A stretch of DNA of 64,000 nt from Bdellovibrionales bacterium RIFOXYC1_FULL_37_79 (GTDB taxonomy: Bacteria > Bdellovibrionota > Bacteriovoracia > Bacteriovoracales > Bacteriovoracaceae), in contig MEQB01000042.1 in NCBI GenBank assembly GCA_001770015.1, positions 1 through 64,000 of the forward strand, in the 5' to 3' direction. Position 1 is the stretch's first letter. Each line of letters opens with the position of its first letter. The position numbers and the translations under genes were made by a program. Positions 8,425-17,466 of this stretch are shown here, in pieces. The notes below the pieces were generated by a model. That model did not search any database. It saw only the letters and a list, made by a program, of their open reading frames with translations, and was not told the origin of the DNA.

Positions 8425-8611
8425 CACTTAGTTGCATCGTTTTCCAAAGAGAGAAAGACACGCGGAGCTGTTCATATTGAATGTTAATTTGTTTCACTAC
8501 ATTCGGGAAATTAGAATATTCATCATAAAGAATCTTTTTTCGATGGCGTATTTGAAGGTATTTAAAAACCTTTTTAGCGATATCTTCACCTGTAAGAAAG
8601 CTTGATATCTT

Positions 8612-9964
8612 TCACAAAAATTCCTTGATTGATTCAATCATATAAAGTGGTAAATTTTGAATCTCGATATCTGTCGTAAGCACGTCTTTTTTAAGATGGT
8701 TGGTTATAAAAGTTGATTTATATTTATTGATAAAGTTATTGTTAAAAACAATCGCTTGATTCCATTTTTTTTCGAGGGCAAAAACCATAAGTGATTTTAA
8801 TTTACCACCTTTTTCGGCTTTTACTTCAATTGGAACAATCTTTTGATTTATTTGTATGGCAAAATCAATTTCGGCCTTGCTCGATCCTTTATCTCTAAGC
8901 CAATAACGTAGCTCTGGGGTCTGACGATTACCATAAAACTGTTGTAGATGTTGAGCTATGAATTGTTCGGCAATTACTCCTTTGCTTAGTAGTAATTCAT
9001 CAAAATGTTCATCAATGAAATGATATTCAAATTTTTGAAGAGCGTTCATCAGTCCGATGTCTAAAAAATATAGCTTGTAAATTGAATTTGATAATGAGGC
9101 ATCAATAGGTAGTCCTGAACACTCTGAATGTATTGCCGGAATGATAACCATGGCATCAATAAGAAGTTCAATTCCTCTTTTAATTTCTCTAGCACCACTT
9201 TCTGAATCAAAATTTTGATATTTTACCTTTTTACCGATTTGATAGGCGGCTTGTTTAAAAATCCTTTCGATGCGTTTGTAATCAATTCTTTTAGCGTATT
9301 TCGGAAAATCAGCCGCGTAAGTTTCAATAATGTCAGTTTGGACTTCTCTGACTTCTTTAAAAGATTTGCCTTCAATGAAAGTTAAAACGACTTTGGGCAT
9401 TCCACCGATATAGAAATATTTTTTTAACAATTTGGTTAGATCATTATGCATGAATTCTTTTACTTTATTTTCCAAAATGGCCTGACTAAATTTTTCTTCG
9501 CCTATTGCAAGTAAGAATTCACAAAATGTCATTGGTGTCATATATAAAAAACGCACTCTTCCAACTGGAAAGCTAATTTCTTCTTTTTTAATCACTAACT
9601 CAAGGAGTGATCCGGCAGCAATAACCGCCAAGTCTTTATGATCCTCATAAAAAAAACGAAGCGTTTCTATTAAGGCAGGAACTTCTTGAATCTCATCAAA
9701 AAAAAGCAGGCTATTTTTAGTGGGGCGTCTTTTAAATTTTGATTCAATTTCATCAAGTAGGTCGTCAATGCTGATTTTGAATTTGGTTAACGAATAATAT
9801 CGTTCTTTCTCTAAATTAATCTCAAAAAAGTCGATATTGTTATCCTTGGCCACTGTTCTAATGGTGGTAGTTTTTCCAACCTGTCTCGGGCCACGGAGAA
9901 TCAGAGGAAGTCTATCCGTAGATTGATACCAAGATAAAAGGTCATTTTCGATAAATCTTTTCAT
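8612..9964 (-). CDS. AAA-type ATPase with DUF4143 domain
   Basis: A 450-residue protein with Walker A GPRQVGKT at residues 25-32 and Walker B LLFFDE at 86-91, followed by an AAA arm and the C-terminal DUF4143 region, whose end (KAEIDFAIQINQKIVPIEVKAEKGG) looks like a nuclease-fold strand pattern D-x13-ExK. Proteins of this family are common in accessory regions; their substrate is not well established. ATG at 9964 is preceded by AAAGG within a small inverted repeat (9971-9984), suggesting translational or transcriptional autoregulation. The frame stays open for more than 50 codons beyond the TGA. Confidence 0.85.
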   Translation of the reverse strand: MKRFIENDLLSWYQSTDRLPLILRGPRQVGKTTTIRTVAKDNNIDFFEINLEKERYYSLTKFKISIDDLLDEIESKFKRRPTKNSLLFFDEIQEVPALIETLRFFYEDHKDLAVIAAGSLLELVIKKEEISFPVGRVRFLYMTPMTFCEFLLAIGEEKFSQAILENKVKEFMHNDLTKLLKKYFYIGGMPKVVLTFIEGKSFKEVREVQTDIIETYAADFPKYAKRIDYKRIERIFKQAAYQIGKKVKYQNFDSESGAREIKRGIELLIDAMVIIPAIHSECSGLPIDASLSNSIYKLYFLDIGLMNALQKFEYHFIDEHFDELLLSKGVIAEQFIAQHLQQFYGNRQTPELRYWLRDKGSSKAEIDFAIQINQKIVPIEVKAEKGGKLKSLMVFALEKKWNQAIVFNNNFINKYKSTFITNHLKKDVLTTDIEIQNLPLYMIESIKEFL

Positions 9965-9970
9965 ATATGT

Positions 9971-10052
9971 GCCTTTATTAAGGCATTATAACATTCATTG
10001 ATGTCAAAAACAACATGTTATTATTAACGTTTTAACGTAATAACAATATGTT
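9971..10052. promoter_or_regulatory. Operator-like palindromes upstream of the DUF4143 ATPase
   Basis: GCCTT-TATT-AAGGC (9971-9984) overlaps the ribosome-binding site of the ATPase gene. A longer imperfect palindrome of about 41 bases (10012-10052) pairs AACATGTTATTA with TAACAATATGTT around a central AACGTTTTAACGT. Their position suggests control of the ATPase gene, but no regulator is encoded beside it. Confidence 0.35.
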
Positions 10053-10100
10053 GTGATTGTTTGTATGAAGAATTATTTAGTTCAATTTTATAATTTTTAG

Positions 10101-10475
10101 GCTGAAATTTTTGGAGCATATTGGAGGAAGTTAAAACAACGTCTTATTGCAGAAGGAAGTCAGGTCGTGACAAATTGTCACGACCTGAAATTAGAGGCCG
10201 CAGATGGGAAAATGTACAAAACAGATCATGCCAACTCTCAGGGTTGGATAGATAAACGATTATGTGGACTTGCGATCAGACAGAATTTAACTGATGAACT
10301 GAAATATCAAAAAAAGAAAAACCAGAAAATTTTGAAAAGAGTAAAAAAGTTGCTAAGCGTGGTGGTCGCGTTACAGGGAAGGCCTGTTAAGGATACTGAA
10401 AAAGAACTGGGTCGAAGTGTTATTAGCCGCCAAAATTATCTGCAAATTGAAGACAAGAGAAAAAAGAAGAAATAA
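10101..10475 (+). pseudogene. Frameshifted relic of a Bro-N (prophage antirepressor-like) protein
   Basis: The frame reads YWRKLKQRLIAEGSQVV then NCHDLKLEAADGKMYKTDHAN, the characteristic Bro-N stretch of phage antirepressors and DNA-damage-inducible homologues. Further on, a different forward frame (about 10300-10386) reads EKPENFEKSKKVAKRGG, and the first frame then resumes with VKDTEKELGRSVISRQNY. These match, in order, the C-terminal parts of the same family as I remember them, so at least two frameshifts and a missing N-terminus have destroyed the gene. TAG at 10098-10100 closes the frame upstream. It marks old phage or mobile DNA in this island. Confidence 0.6.
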
Positions 10476-10809
10476 AAATTTTTACAAGAGATATAAGTAA
10501 GATGCCTTCTGTGTATAATCTTGGCCTAGGCTAAGAAATATAAGAAAATACCAACTCTTTTGTATGTGCCATCAATATTACTTACTCCGCTCATTGCGGG
10601 GATGTATTTAATTCCAGCATTTTTAACGGAATTTTTAATAAATCCTCATAATTAATCACCAAAGTTTAATTGCATTAAATGAACGTGATTTAACTTTCTG
10701 TTTGGTTTTTATTCATGCGGCCTGTGATAGGTTCCACCATTATGTGCTTAGGGGGTAAATAAGTCAAAATGACTAACAACTTCAAACAATTTAAAACTGA
10801 GGAGAATTT
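10476..10809 (+). other. Gene-poor stretch with a relic hydrophobic frame
   Basis: From about 10533 to 10653 a frame without a start codon encodes a hydrophobic peptide (LLYVPSILLTPLIAGMYLIP) ending in TAA. An ATG at 10502 in another frame gives only ten codons, so a frameshifted small membrane protein is possible. The last 130 bases before 10810 must carry the promoter of the secreted protein gene, which has a GAGGAG ribosome-binding site. Confidence 0.3.
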
Positions 10810-11343
10810 ATGAAAACATTCAAAGATTTATGCTCAACTACTATTTTCACGGCAGTTCTCGCCGCCACTTTGTCGCTACCAATGGCCAGCGCTAACATGG
10901 GAGGCGACATGACCTATGAGTCTTTTTTAGAAAGCTGTAAAAACCCTGCAGCTTATGGTGCTCAACGTCCACCTCAAAATATACGTCTATCATGCAAAAA
11001 CGTTCAATCTACCTGGACCCCAATAGAGGCAGGTGAAACGGCACTCGGTGAAACCAGGAACCTATCAACCGAACTTTTTTCTGACAAGTATCACGTTGTA
11101 TTACAAAGTTTTGATGTTGCTACTCCAGAATTTAATATTGCTTGCCCACGTTATCGTGAAGTAATAGAAACTTCGCAAATTGATAAATCTTTAACTTGCG
11201 AACAAGTTTTGGCCGAAACAAGAGGTTTAAAAGAAATTTGTCTTGACGCTATAAATGAAGCTATTTCAACAAATCGAGATTTAGTTGATGTAGTTGCAAC
11301 CGGTAGAACCTTCAGTGGTTGTTCCGGCATAATTCAAAATTAA
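10810..11343 (+). CDS. Secreted cysteine-rich protein of unknown function
   Basis: A 177-residue protein with a clear signal peptide (cleavage after MASA, about residue 29). The mature chain has six cysteines (in ESCKN, LSCKN, IACPR, LTCEQ, EICLD, SGCSG), enough for three disulfides in a small folded periplasmic or exported protein. No family was recognised. It has a strong GAGGAG site before the ATG and is closed by a Rho-independent terminator 16 bases after the stop, so it is transcribed alone, which fits an abundant exported product. Confidence 0.75.
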   Translation: MKTFKDLCSTTIFTAVLAATLSLPMASANMGGDMTYESFLESCKNPAAYGAQRPPQNIRLSCKNVQSTWTPIEAGETALGETRNLSTELFSDKYHVVLQSFDVATPEFNIACPRYREVIETSQIDKSLTCEQVLAETRGLKEICLDAINEAISTNRDLVDVVATGRTFSGCSGIIQN

Positions 11344-11359
11344 ATTTTCATGTATTCAG

Positions 11360-11394
11360 AAAGTGGTGGGTAATATTCCCACCACTTTCTTTTT
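11360..11394 (+). terminator. Rho-independent terminator of the secreted Cys-rich protein gene
   Basis: Perfect 11-base stem AAAGTGGTGGG/CCCACCACTTT with a 7-base loop, followed by CTTTTT. Confidence 0.9.
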
Positions 11395-11418
11395 AATAAC
11401 ATTAATCTAGAGGCAAAA

Positions 11419-12393
11419 ATGCAAAATTTGATGATAATCGCAATTTTATTTATTGCGTTTGCTTGTAAATCTAATAATGATCAAACAGTTGTTGAAAAAA
11501 TTATCTATAAGGACAACGACAAAATCCACGAAAAGTATCAGCAAGTAACAAAGGAATTCGGGCCATTATCGGTTCAAGAAGGTGAATTTTCTTCAAAATC
11601 AAAAATTATCCCTTGGTCTTCATGGTGGTTTCCTTCTAAAGATAAATTTTTATTTGAAAATAGTGATTCAACAAAATTGGCACCCTTGCAAAAATACGAT
11701 TTATATGTTGAAAGAACTTATGGGGAAGATCCCGGTGCTGCGTTTTATGAAGAAACGGAGATTTATGATCCCAGCGAAGTTAATTGGGCTGGTCTATGCC
11801 ACGCATGGGCGGTTGCATCCGTACTGCACCCTGAACCCAAACATAACATAAGAAAAAAAAACATTACCTTCAGTATAGCGGATCAAAAGGCTTTGCTACT
11901 TAAAAGTTACGAAGAGGTCAGTGATTTGAAATACTACGGAGATAGATACGATGGTGGATTTGACGATGAATATGATGATGTTTTTCCGGAACAATTTCAT
12001 CGTTTTGCACAGGTTTTTTTATTCGATCAAAAGCTTCCGTTTCTTATGGATTATGATCCCAGCTATCCTGTTTGGACAGTCCCTGTCTTTGAGATAAAAT
12101 TTAAAATAAACAAAGTAGATCAAAACACAGCTCATGTAAAAACATGGGTTACCACGGCAAGTTCCTTTGTTGAAGATCCGAATTTTCTTGGAACAAAAAA
12201 GTCTGTGAAATATTATGAATATGAATTGTTTGGCACTTGGATAGGTCCAAATCTTTTAGTAGTAAATTCTAAATGGGTAAATGATGCTGTTTATGATCAT
12301 CCAGATTTTTTGATTGCTTATCCAGATAAAGTCAAAAGAGCCTCGCGGAACAAGAAACTAGAAATAACTATGATTGACGAGTTAAATCAATAA
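11419..12393 (+). CDS. Lipoprotein with a TGase-elicitor (transglutaminase-like) domain
   Basis: A 324-residue protein with lipobox AFAC (Cys16). The segment PWSSWWFPSKDK, then APLQKYD, then WAGLCHAWAVASVLHPEP matches the layout of the TGase_elicitor family (named for Phytophthora transglutaminase elicitors and found in bacteria), with Cys127-His128 in GLCHAW as the likely catalytic site. The family is expected to crosslink glutamine and lysine side chains, so an envelope role at the cell surface is plausible but unproven for bacterial members. It lies downstream of the previous terminator with its own weak ribosome-binding site. Confidence 0.7.
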   Translation: MQNLMIIAILFIAFACKSNNDQTVVEKIIYKDNDKIHEKYQQVTKEFGPLSVQEGEFSSKSKIIPWSSWWFPSKDKFLFENSDSTKLAPLQKYDLYVERTYGEDPGAAFYEETEIYDPSEVNWAGLCHAWAVASVLHPEPKHNIRKKNITFSIADQKALLLKSYEEVSDLKYYGDRYDGGFDDEYDDVFPEQFHRFAQVFLFDQKLPFLMDYDPSYPVWTVPVFEIKFKINKVDQNTAHVKTWVTTASSFVEDPNFLGTKKSVKYYEYELFGTWIGPNLLVVNSKWVNDAVYDHPDFLIAYPDKVKRASRNKKLEITMIDELNQ

Positions 12394-12414
12394 TTAAATT
12401 GGTTTAAAATACTT

Positions 12415-12432
12415 ATATCAAAAATTTGATAT
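12415..12432. terminator. AT-rich palindrome between convergent genes
   Basis: ATATCAAA and TTTGATAT flank an AA centre in the gap between the TGase-elicitor gene and the convergent DUF4105 gene. Without GC pairs or a T run it is at best a weak terminator. Confidence 0.25.
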
Positions 12433-12543
12433 GGCAGAAAATATCACTTAAATACTTAAAGTCGGTAATTATAAAATAAAAAAATGAGGACATACATTAG
12501 GTGGAGGACTTGACGCAACATTCATTCTTTCGTGTACCAGAAA

Positions 12544-14357
12544 TTAAAAATGCTGAAGAACTCCAAAGGAGTAAGCACTTTTTTGAGTGCCTATTTTTTC
12601 ATCTTTTAGATAGATCCCAAAATTTCTAGTGATGTTTAAATGGGTTTTGAGAGCGATGGATGAGTAGTAACGGTCAAGCTGCTTGATCATTTTGAGGCGG
12701 CATAATTCCAGAGAAAATGCCAATAAGTCGTTGTTAAAAATCAATAATAATTCAGGCCCTAGTCCAAACCGGTAATTTTTTTGATAATGGAAAATAACAG
12801 CTTGTTCAGATCGAATAAAGAAAGCAGTGACCAGGTTTTTCCATATGAAGCTGGCACCAAGGGAGAGATCAAAATAGGGTGAATAATCCTGTCTGTCTAT
12901 AAAACGCTGATCTTTTATGCCGGTTTTAAACCGCCAACTCATCGGCCAGGAAAGAGCATTTACTGGTTTTAAGGCGTCAACCCCCACCAGACTAAATTCA
13001 TCCAATCTAAGATTTGTCTTTTCCAGGTATCGTAGATTGATTCTGCCCATTTCAGTTTTGGAGAAAGGAATCCAGCCTGTTTGTCGATCCAGATATTCGT
13101 GCAGAGAAAATTTATATTCAAGTTCTCCACCATGAGACTTATTTTCTGATAAGTAGCCCAGTTTGAATCGTCTGGTCTTATGACCCTGGTGAGGGGCATT
13201 ATTGAGCTCCTCTTGATGACTGATTTCAAGAGGCTTTTCATCAATTTTACTTCTGATAAGATTAATTTTATTTTTTTGCTTCATAGCGAGCGCATAGGCA
13301 TCATCTTTTTCCCCAAGTAGAATTTTTGCATTTTTAAAATCATAATAATCGGCCACCATTTCGATAATGTTAGCTTTTACTTGAGAGTTTGTGATCTCGT
13401 TTAACAACGCCAAATTTTCATCTCTTGTTATGTTTAAAAAGATTTTTTTTTCCTCTTGGCTTAACAGTTTAAATCTTTTTTCAACTTTTACGCTGATGGA
13501 AGGCCGGTAGGTTACATTTTTAACGACATTATGGTTTTTATAAAGAGCATAGATAGTTTCGATGGGGGGAACAAACATACCAAGCGAGTTCATTAATTGC
13601 CAGTCGGGTCTGATGGCATTTATAAAGCCTAAAATATGATAAGAGCAATTTTCTCCCAGGTAATAATAATCAAAAGTTGCTTTTTCCATTTCCAATAAAT
13701 GGGCCACAAATAATTCCAGGTCCCTGGTATTAAAAGAAATTTCATAGTTCCATAAATCCCTGCTTTCCATATCGTTATATTCACGAATCTTATAATAATA
13801 GGGCATGAGCTTGAACCTTCCATCGAATCCGCCCAAAATCCCCATGATTCCATAGATTATGGGATTGGAGGTAGTTACGGTTGCACTAAAATCAACTCCG
13901 TAATCAAGTAATTCATTGTTTTCATGGTTTGAGTCTAGGCTTCTTAGTTTAAAAAAAGTATGACCAAAAGCCGAAGCTGGTTTTTGTATGAAATAGCTGG
14001 AAAAGACCAGAGAAACAGCAGCTAGGTTAATTTTTTGTTTTAACTGATTATACTTTTCACAAGGCTGAAAATTCGGACTTGGTGATAGGCCCATCTCATA
14101 GAGGATAAGGGCCCTGGCCGGAAACTCACACAGGCGATTAATATTTTGTTTAAATTGCTTAATGGTTTCTTCCAATTCCAGTTGAGGATTTTTTTTTCCG
14201 TTTGGGTGTAAAAAAAATTCTGTCGAATCAACTTCGCTTTGGTAACCCCAAAAATGTTTATGGTATCGAAGTAGATTTAACCAGCGAATATCTTCATGAC
14301 TATTTCCCAGTGACAGGAAAGAAAAGCATAAAAAAAAAGAGTGAGAAAAATTTTCAT
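12544..14357 (-). CDS. DUF4105 (Lnb N-terminal periplasmic) protein, frameshifted within its signal peptide
   Basis: The long frame encodes about 600 residues of the DUF4105 family: SAFGHTFFKL with the conserved His, DYGVDFSATV, and ENCSYHILGF with the conserved Cys, followed by a C-terminal beta-rich part that may be a barrel. The family is, to my knowledge, grouped with papain-like peptidases. The in-frame TTG at 14391 lies inside a hairpin and gives a poor N-terminus. ATG 14357-14355 gives a perfect signal peptide start (MKIFLTLFF) but is one base out of frame; restoring one T in the nine-T run (14330-14338) joins it to LCFSFLSLGNSHED. It follows a DUF3015 gene. Confidence 0.75.
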
Positions 14358-14364
14358 AGATTAT

Positions 14365-14388
14365 TATAGGTGCCCGCAGGCACCTATA
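14365..14388 (-). terminator. Hairpin between the DUF3015 and DUF4105 genes
   Basis: Perfect 10-base stem TATAGGTGCC/GGCACCTATA with a CGCA loop, seven bases past the DUF3015 stop. There is no long T run on the minus strand, so it could be an attenuating or processing hairpin that makes DUF3015 the more abundant product. Confidence 0.55.
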
Positions 14389-14394
14389 CAAGAA

Positions 14395-14826
14395 CTAAAG
14401 TTTTACCAGTTCGCTAATAGTATTGTGAATATCTAAGGAAGTGTTACCTTCGCTAAAAATTCTTCCATAATTTGCCTTTAGAGTGTTTTTATCGGCCAAG
14501 GTTGCATTAATTAACGTCAGGTAAGCATTTAAAGTCTGACCTTCGCCTTTTGAAATATCATTAGATAAAGCGACCAGGTTGTTATCGATAAAAGATATGG
14601 CCGTTACTTTTGCAGTTTGGGCATCTTCGCAACCAAGGGTTCCAGTTGACATGGCAAATGTTTGGTTTCCTGAAGATCCGTTAAAAGTGGCAGCTAAAAT
14701 TTGAAATACGATACCCTTTTTGTCTTTAAAAAGGACAGCACCTAATCCACAACCGGCCGGCCCATGGGCTGCAAATACAGAACTGGTTACTAACATACTA
14801 AGAACAACGAGCACTAATTTGTTCAT
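14395..14826 (-). CDS. DUF3015 family secreted protein
   Basis: A 143-residue protein from ATG 14826, which has GGAGG 5 bases upstream; a further in-frame ATG at 14838 overlaps that site and is not needed. The signal peptide ends at VFAA. The mature part has the DUF3015 signature: GPAGCGLGAVLF, then ATFNGSSGNQTFAMSTGTLGC, with two cysteines likely paired. The function is not known; members are small exported proteins. It is first in a two-gene unit with the DUF4105 protein, and a paralogous unit points the other way from a shared intergenic region. Confidence 0.85.
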   Translation of the reverse strand: MNKLVLVVLSMLVTSSVFAAHGPAGCGLGAVLFKDKKGIVFQILAATFNGSSGNQTFAMSTGTLGCEDAQTAKVTAISFIDNNLVALSNDISKGEGQTLNAYLTLINATLADKNTLKANYGRIFSEGNTSLDIHNTISELVKL

Positions 14827-15072
14827 AAATTCCTCCATTTGAATTTAACAATTGAATAAAATTGCATTGTTTGATTTTAAGTCTAAACGAATTTTTGTCA
14901 ACGGAGACAATTTGGGGATGTTTTAAGATTTGGTTAAGTTTAATGTTGATTATCCGGAGTATTTACGACAAGTATTAAAAAAATGAAAATGATTAAAAAT
15001 CACTTCTATTTTAGTGTTAGCTATCTTAGCATATTGTAACAATTAAACGTATGTTTAAAACAAGGAGATTTT
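14827..15072. promoter_or_regulatory. Divergent intergenic region of the two DUF3015/DUF4105 modules
   Basis: About 240 AT-rich bases separate the two DUF3015 start codons. Both promoters must lie here, which would allow shared control. No certain -35/-10 pair or operator could be assigned by eye. Confidence 0.35.
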
Positions 15073-15519
15073 ATGATCAAGCTAATTGCCTTTTTTTTGT
15101 TTTTCTCAAGTTTTTATGTAATTGCTGATGATTCATCTGATGGTTGCGGTTTGGGCTGGCAGGTGACAAAAAACAAAACTTTTTCTGCGACTACAACGCG
15201 AATGACTACTAATGCTTTTGTTCCACCGACATTTGGTATGACTAGTGGAACTATTGGATGTGAACAACATGGATTAGCAAAAAAAGAAGCAGAACAGCTT
15301 TATTATGCTAACGCCAATATTCAAAATTTAAGCGTTGAGCTTGCTCTTGGGCAGGGCGAATATGTTGATGGATTGGCCCAGGTCTTAGGATGTGATGTAT
15401 CTGCTTTTTCTGCTAGCATGCAAGCAAATTATCCACATATCTCTACGGTTAATGGCCAATCTCTTTTAGATAGCGTAAAACACGTTGTTAAACAAAATTT
15501 AAACTGTAATTTGATATAG
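15073..15519 (+). CDS. DUF3015-like secreted protein (second copy)
   Basis: A 148-residue protein with a signal peptide ending around VIAD and the DUF3015 core: SDGCGLGWQVTK, then FGMTSGTIGCEQ. It is clearly paralogous to the protein encoded divergently at 14395-14826, but carries two extra cysteines near the C-terminus (LGCDVS, LNCNLI). AAGGAG precedes the ATG. The DUF4105 gene follows 39 bases later in the same direction, mirroring the other module. Confidence 0.8.
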   Translation: MIKLIAFFLFFSSFYVIADDSSDGCGLGWQVTKNKTFSATTTRMTTNAFVPPTFGMTSGTIGCEQHGLAKKEAEQLYYANANIQNLSVELALGQGEYVDGLAQVLGCDVSAFSASMQANYPHISTVNGQSLLDSVKHVVKQNLNCNLI

Positions 15520-15558
15520 AATGTCGGGGCCTAAGTTAAATTAGGCCCTCAATTTATC

Positions 15559-17439
15559 ATGCAATCAAAGTATATTATCACGATATTTCTCCTATTAAAT
15601 TCTTTGCCTATCTGGGGATATAACGTTGAGGAAATTTCATTTAAACGCCTTGAACAGGTAGCATATTCACCGGCATGGCTTAAGCTTTTACACTACAGAA
15701 AAACATTATTGGGTAATTACAAATCTGATGCTGATGGTGATTTCTTTTTTTGGTCATCAAGTGGCAAAATAGATCCTTTGCAGGAATTGAAAGAGAATCT
15801 TGCTCAAATTGATCAACATAGAATTGTTGAACAAAAAAAATTACCATACCAGTGCCTATTCCCGGCTCGTTATCAATTTTTAAAAAAGGAATTTCAACTT
15901 GATTTAAAATCAGAAATTTGTCAGGAGTTGGAGTGGTGGCTTGATCGGCTTGCTCCCCAGCACATTAGTATGATTTATTCTAGTGCTTATCCCAATAATC
16001 CAGCTTCGATTTTTGGGCATACCTTTCTTAAATTTAATAGGAATAATGATGGGCGACAGTTTCAAGATTTTACAGTTGATTTTTCTGCGGTAACTAATGT
16101 GTCAAGTGGTGTAATTTTTGCTGTTAAAGGTTTGCTCGGTGGTTATTATGGACAATTTTCCACCAAACCATATTATGTGAAGGTAAATGAATATGTGTAT
16201 GGTGAAAGTAGGGATTTATGGGAATATGAATTGAATTATTCACCAGAAGAGACAAAATTCATAGCTTTTCACTTATGGGAGTTAATTAAGAATACCGTTT
16301 TTGAATATTATTTTTTTGATGAAAATTGCTCATATCAATTATTAACCCTACTGGAAGTGGCCAGGCCTTCGGTCACTTTGAGTAAATTGCAATTTTTTTA
16401 TACGCTTCCTCCGGAGACGATCAAGCGGTTATCCAGTAATAAAATTATATTTAAATCGTCGGTCAGGCCATCGCTGAGAAAACAATTTATTTGGAAAAAA
16501 AATAAACTTAATTCTGATCAATATAAAAAATACTCTTTGCTTGTCGGTAATCAACTTGATGTACAGGAAATTAATGATCCGAAAGTCTTGGAAGTGTTCA
16601 TTGCTTTCACCCAGTATAAACAAGCGGAAAGCGAGGGTATAAAGGAAGATCAACATTTGAAAGAAATGCTCGTACATAGAGCTAAATTAGGCGGGAAAAT
16701 TGATTTTGAAATTGAATCGTTGGAGAGTGAAACCAGAAATGAAGACCCTTTGAATTCTCATGGACCAAGCAGGGTGAGTATTTCTGTAGGACATCATACT
16801 CAAAACAAGGATTTTGTTTCGTCTGAATTTCGTCTAGGACTACATAGTTTTAATGATCAGCAGACGAGCTATCCTTCACACGCGCATATGGAGTATGGGA
16901 AACTTTCTGTCCGTCAGCTTATTCAAAAAAAGAAATTTTATTTTGATGAGTATACATTGGTAGATATAATGTCACTTTATCCTATTTTGCCATACGATTT
17001 TGATAAAAGTTGGGGAATTTCAGTCAAAGGTGAACGTCCTAATGATCTTGCTTCAACTTCTAGTATTTCCCACTCATTTCAAACCAATGTGGGAATGAGT
17101 TATAGCTTCAGTCCAAAAGTGATAACCTTGTTTTTGTTACCTGGGTTCAAAGGGGAAATTGGTAATTCAATTAATAAAACATTCAGGTATGGCCCAACTA
17201 TTAAAGCTGGATGTCTTTTCAACTTGTCCAGGACAACAGGACTAAGTATTGAATTAAATAATTTACTTGATTTGAATCACAATTATCACCATCACTACAT
17301 TCATAGTTTTAAGAATACTATTTTTTGGGGTATAAATTCAAAATCCCAGATTCGTCTTATTTATGATATTTACTCGCAAAGTCAATTGGAAAACAGATTT
17401 TATAGTGAGGGAAAACTAGCTTTTGATTTATATTTTTAA
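15559..17439 (+). CDS. DUF4105 (Lnb N-terminal periplasmic) protein (second copy)
   Basis: A 626-residue exported protein; signal peptide about residues 1-20 (LNSLPIWG). It has the DUF4105 landmarks NPASIFGHTFLKF with the conserved His near residue 154, VDFSAVTN, and DENCSYQLLTLLE with the conserved Cys. The C-terminal 200 residues are rich in alternating beta segments and end in an aromatic residue (LAFDLYF), like an outer-membrane barrel end. Family members are thought to be periplasmic or outer-membrane proteins; the activity is unknown. It forms a module with the preceding DUF3015 gene and is the intact counterpart of the frameshifted copy at 12544-14357. Confidence 0.85.
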   Translation: MQSKYIITIFLLLNSLPIWGYNVEEISFKRLEQVAYSPAWLKLLHYRKTLLGNYKSDADGDFFFWSSSGKIDPLQELKENLAQIDQHRIVEQKKLPYQCLFPARYQFLKKEFQLDLKSEICQELEWWLDRLAPQHISMIYSSAYPNNPASIFGHTFLKFNRNNDGRQFQDFTVDFSAVTNVSSGVIFAVKGLLGGYYGQFSTKPYYVKVNEYVYGESRDLWEYELNYSPEETKFIAFHLWELIKNTVFEYYFFDENCSYQLLTLLEVARPSVTLSKLQFFYTLPPETIKRLSSNKIIFKSSVRPSLRKQFIWKKNKLNSDQYKKYSLLVGNQLDVQEINDPKVLEVFIAFTQYKQAESEGIKEDQHLKEMLVHRAKLGGKIDFEIESLESETRNEDPLNSHGPSRVSISVGHHTQNKDFVSSEFRLGLHSFNDQQTSYPSHAHMEYGKLSVRQLIQKKKFYFDEYTLVDIMSLYPILPYDFDKSWGISVKGERPNDLASTSSISHSFQTNVGMSYSFSPKVITLFLLPGFKGEIGNSINKTFRYGPTIKAGCLFNLSRTTGLSIELNNLLDLNHNYHHHYIHSFKNTIFWGINSKSQIRLIYDIYSQSQLENRFYSEGKLAFDLYF

Positions 17440-17466
17440 TTAGGTTGGTAGTTAGCGAATATCAAG

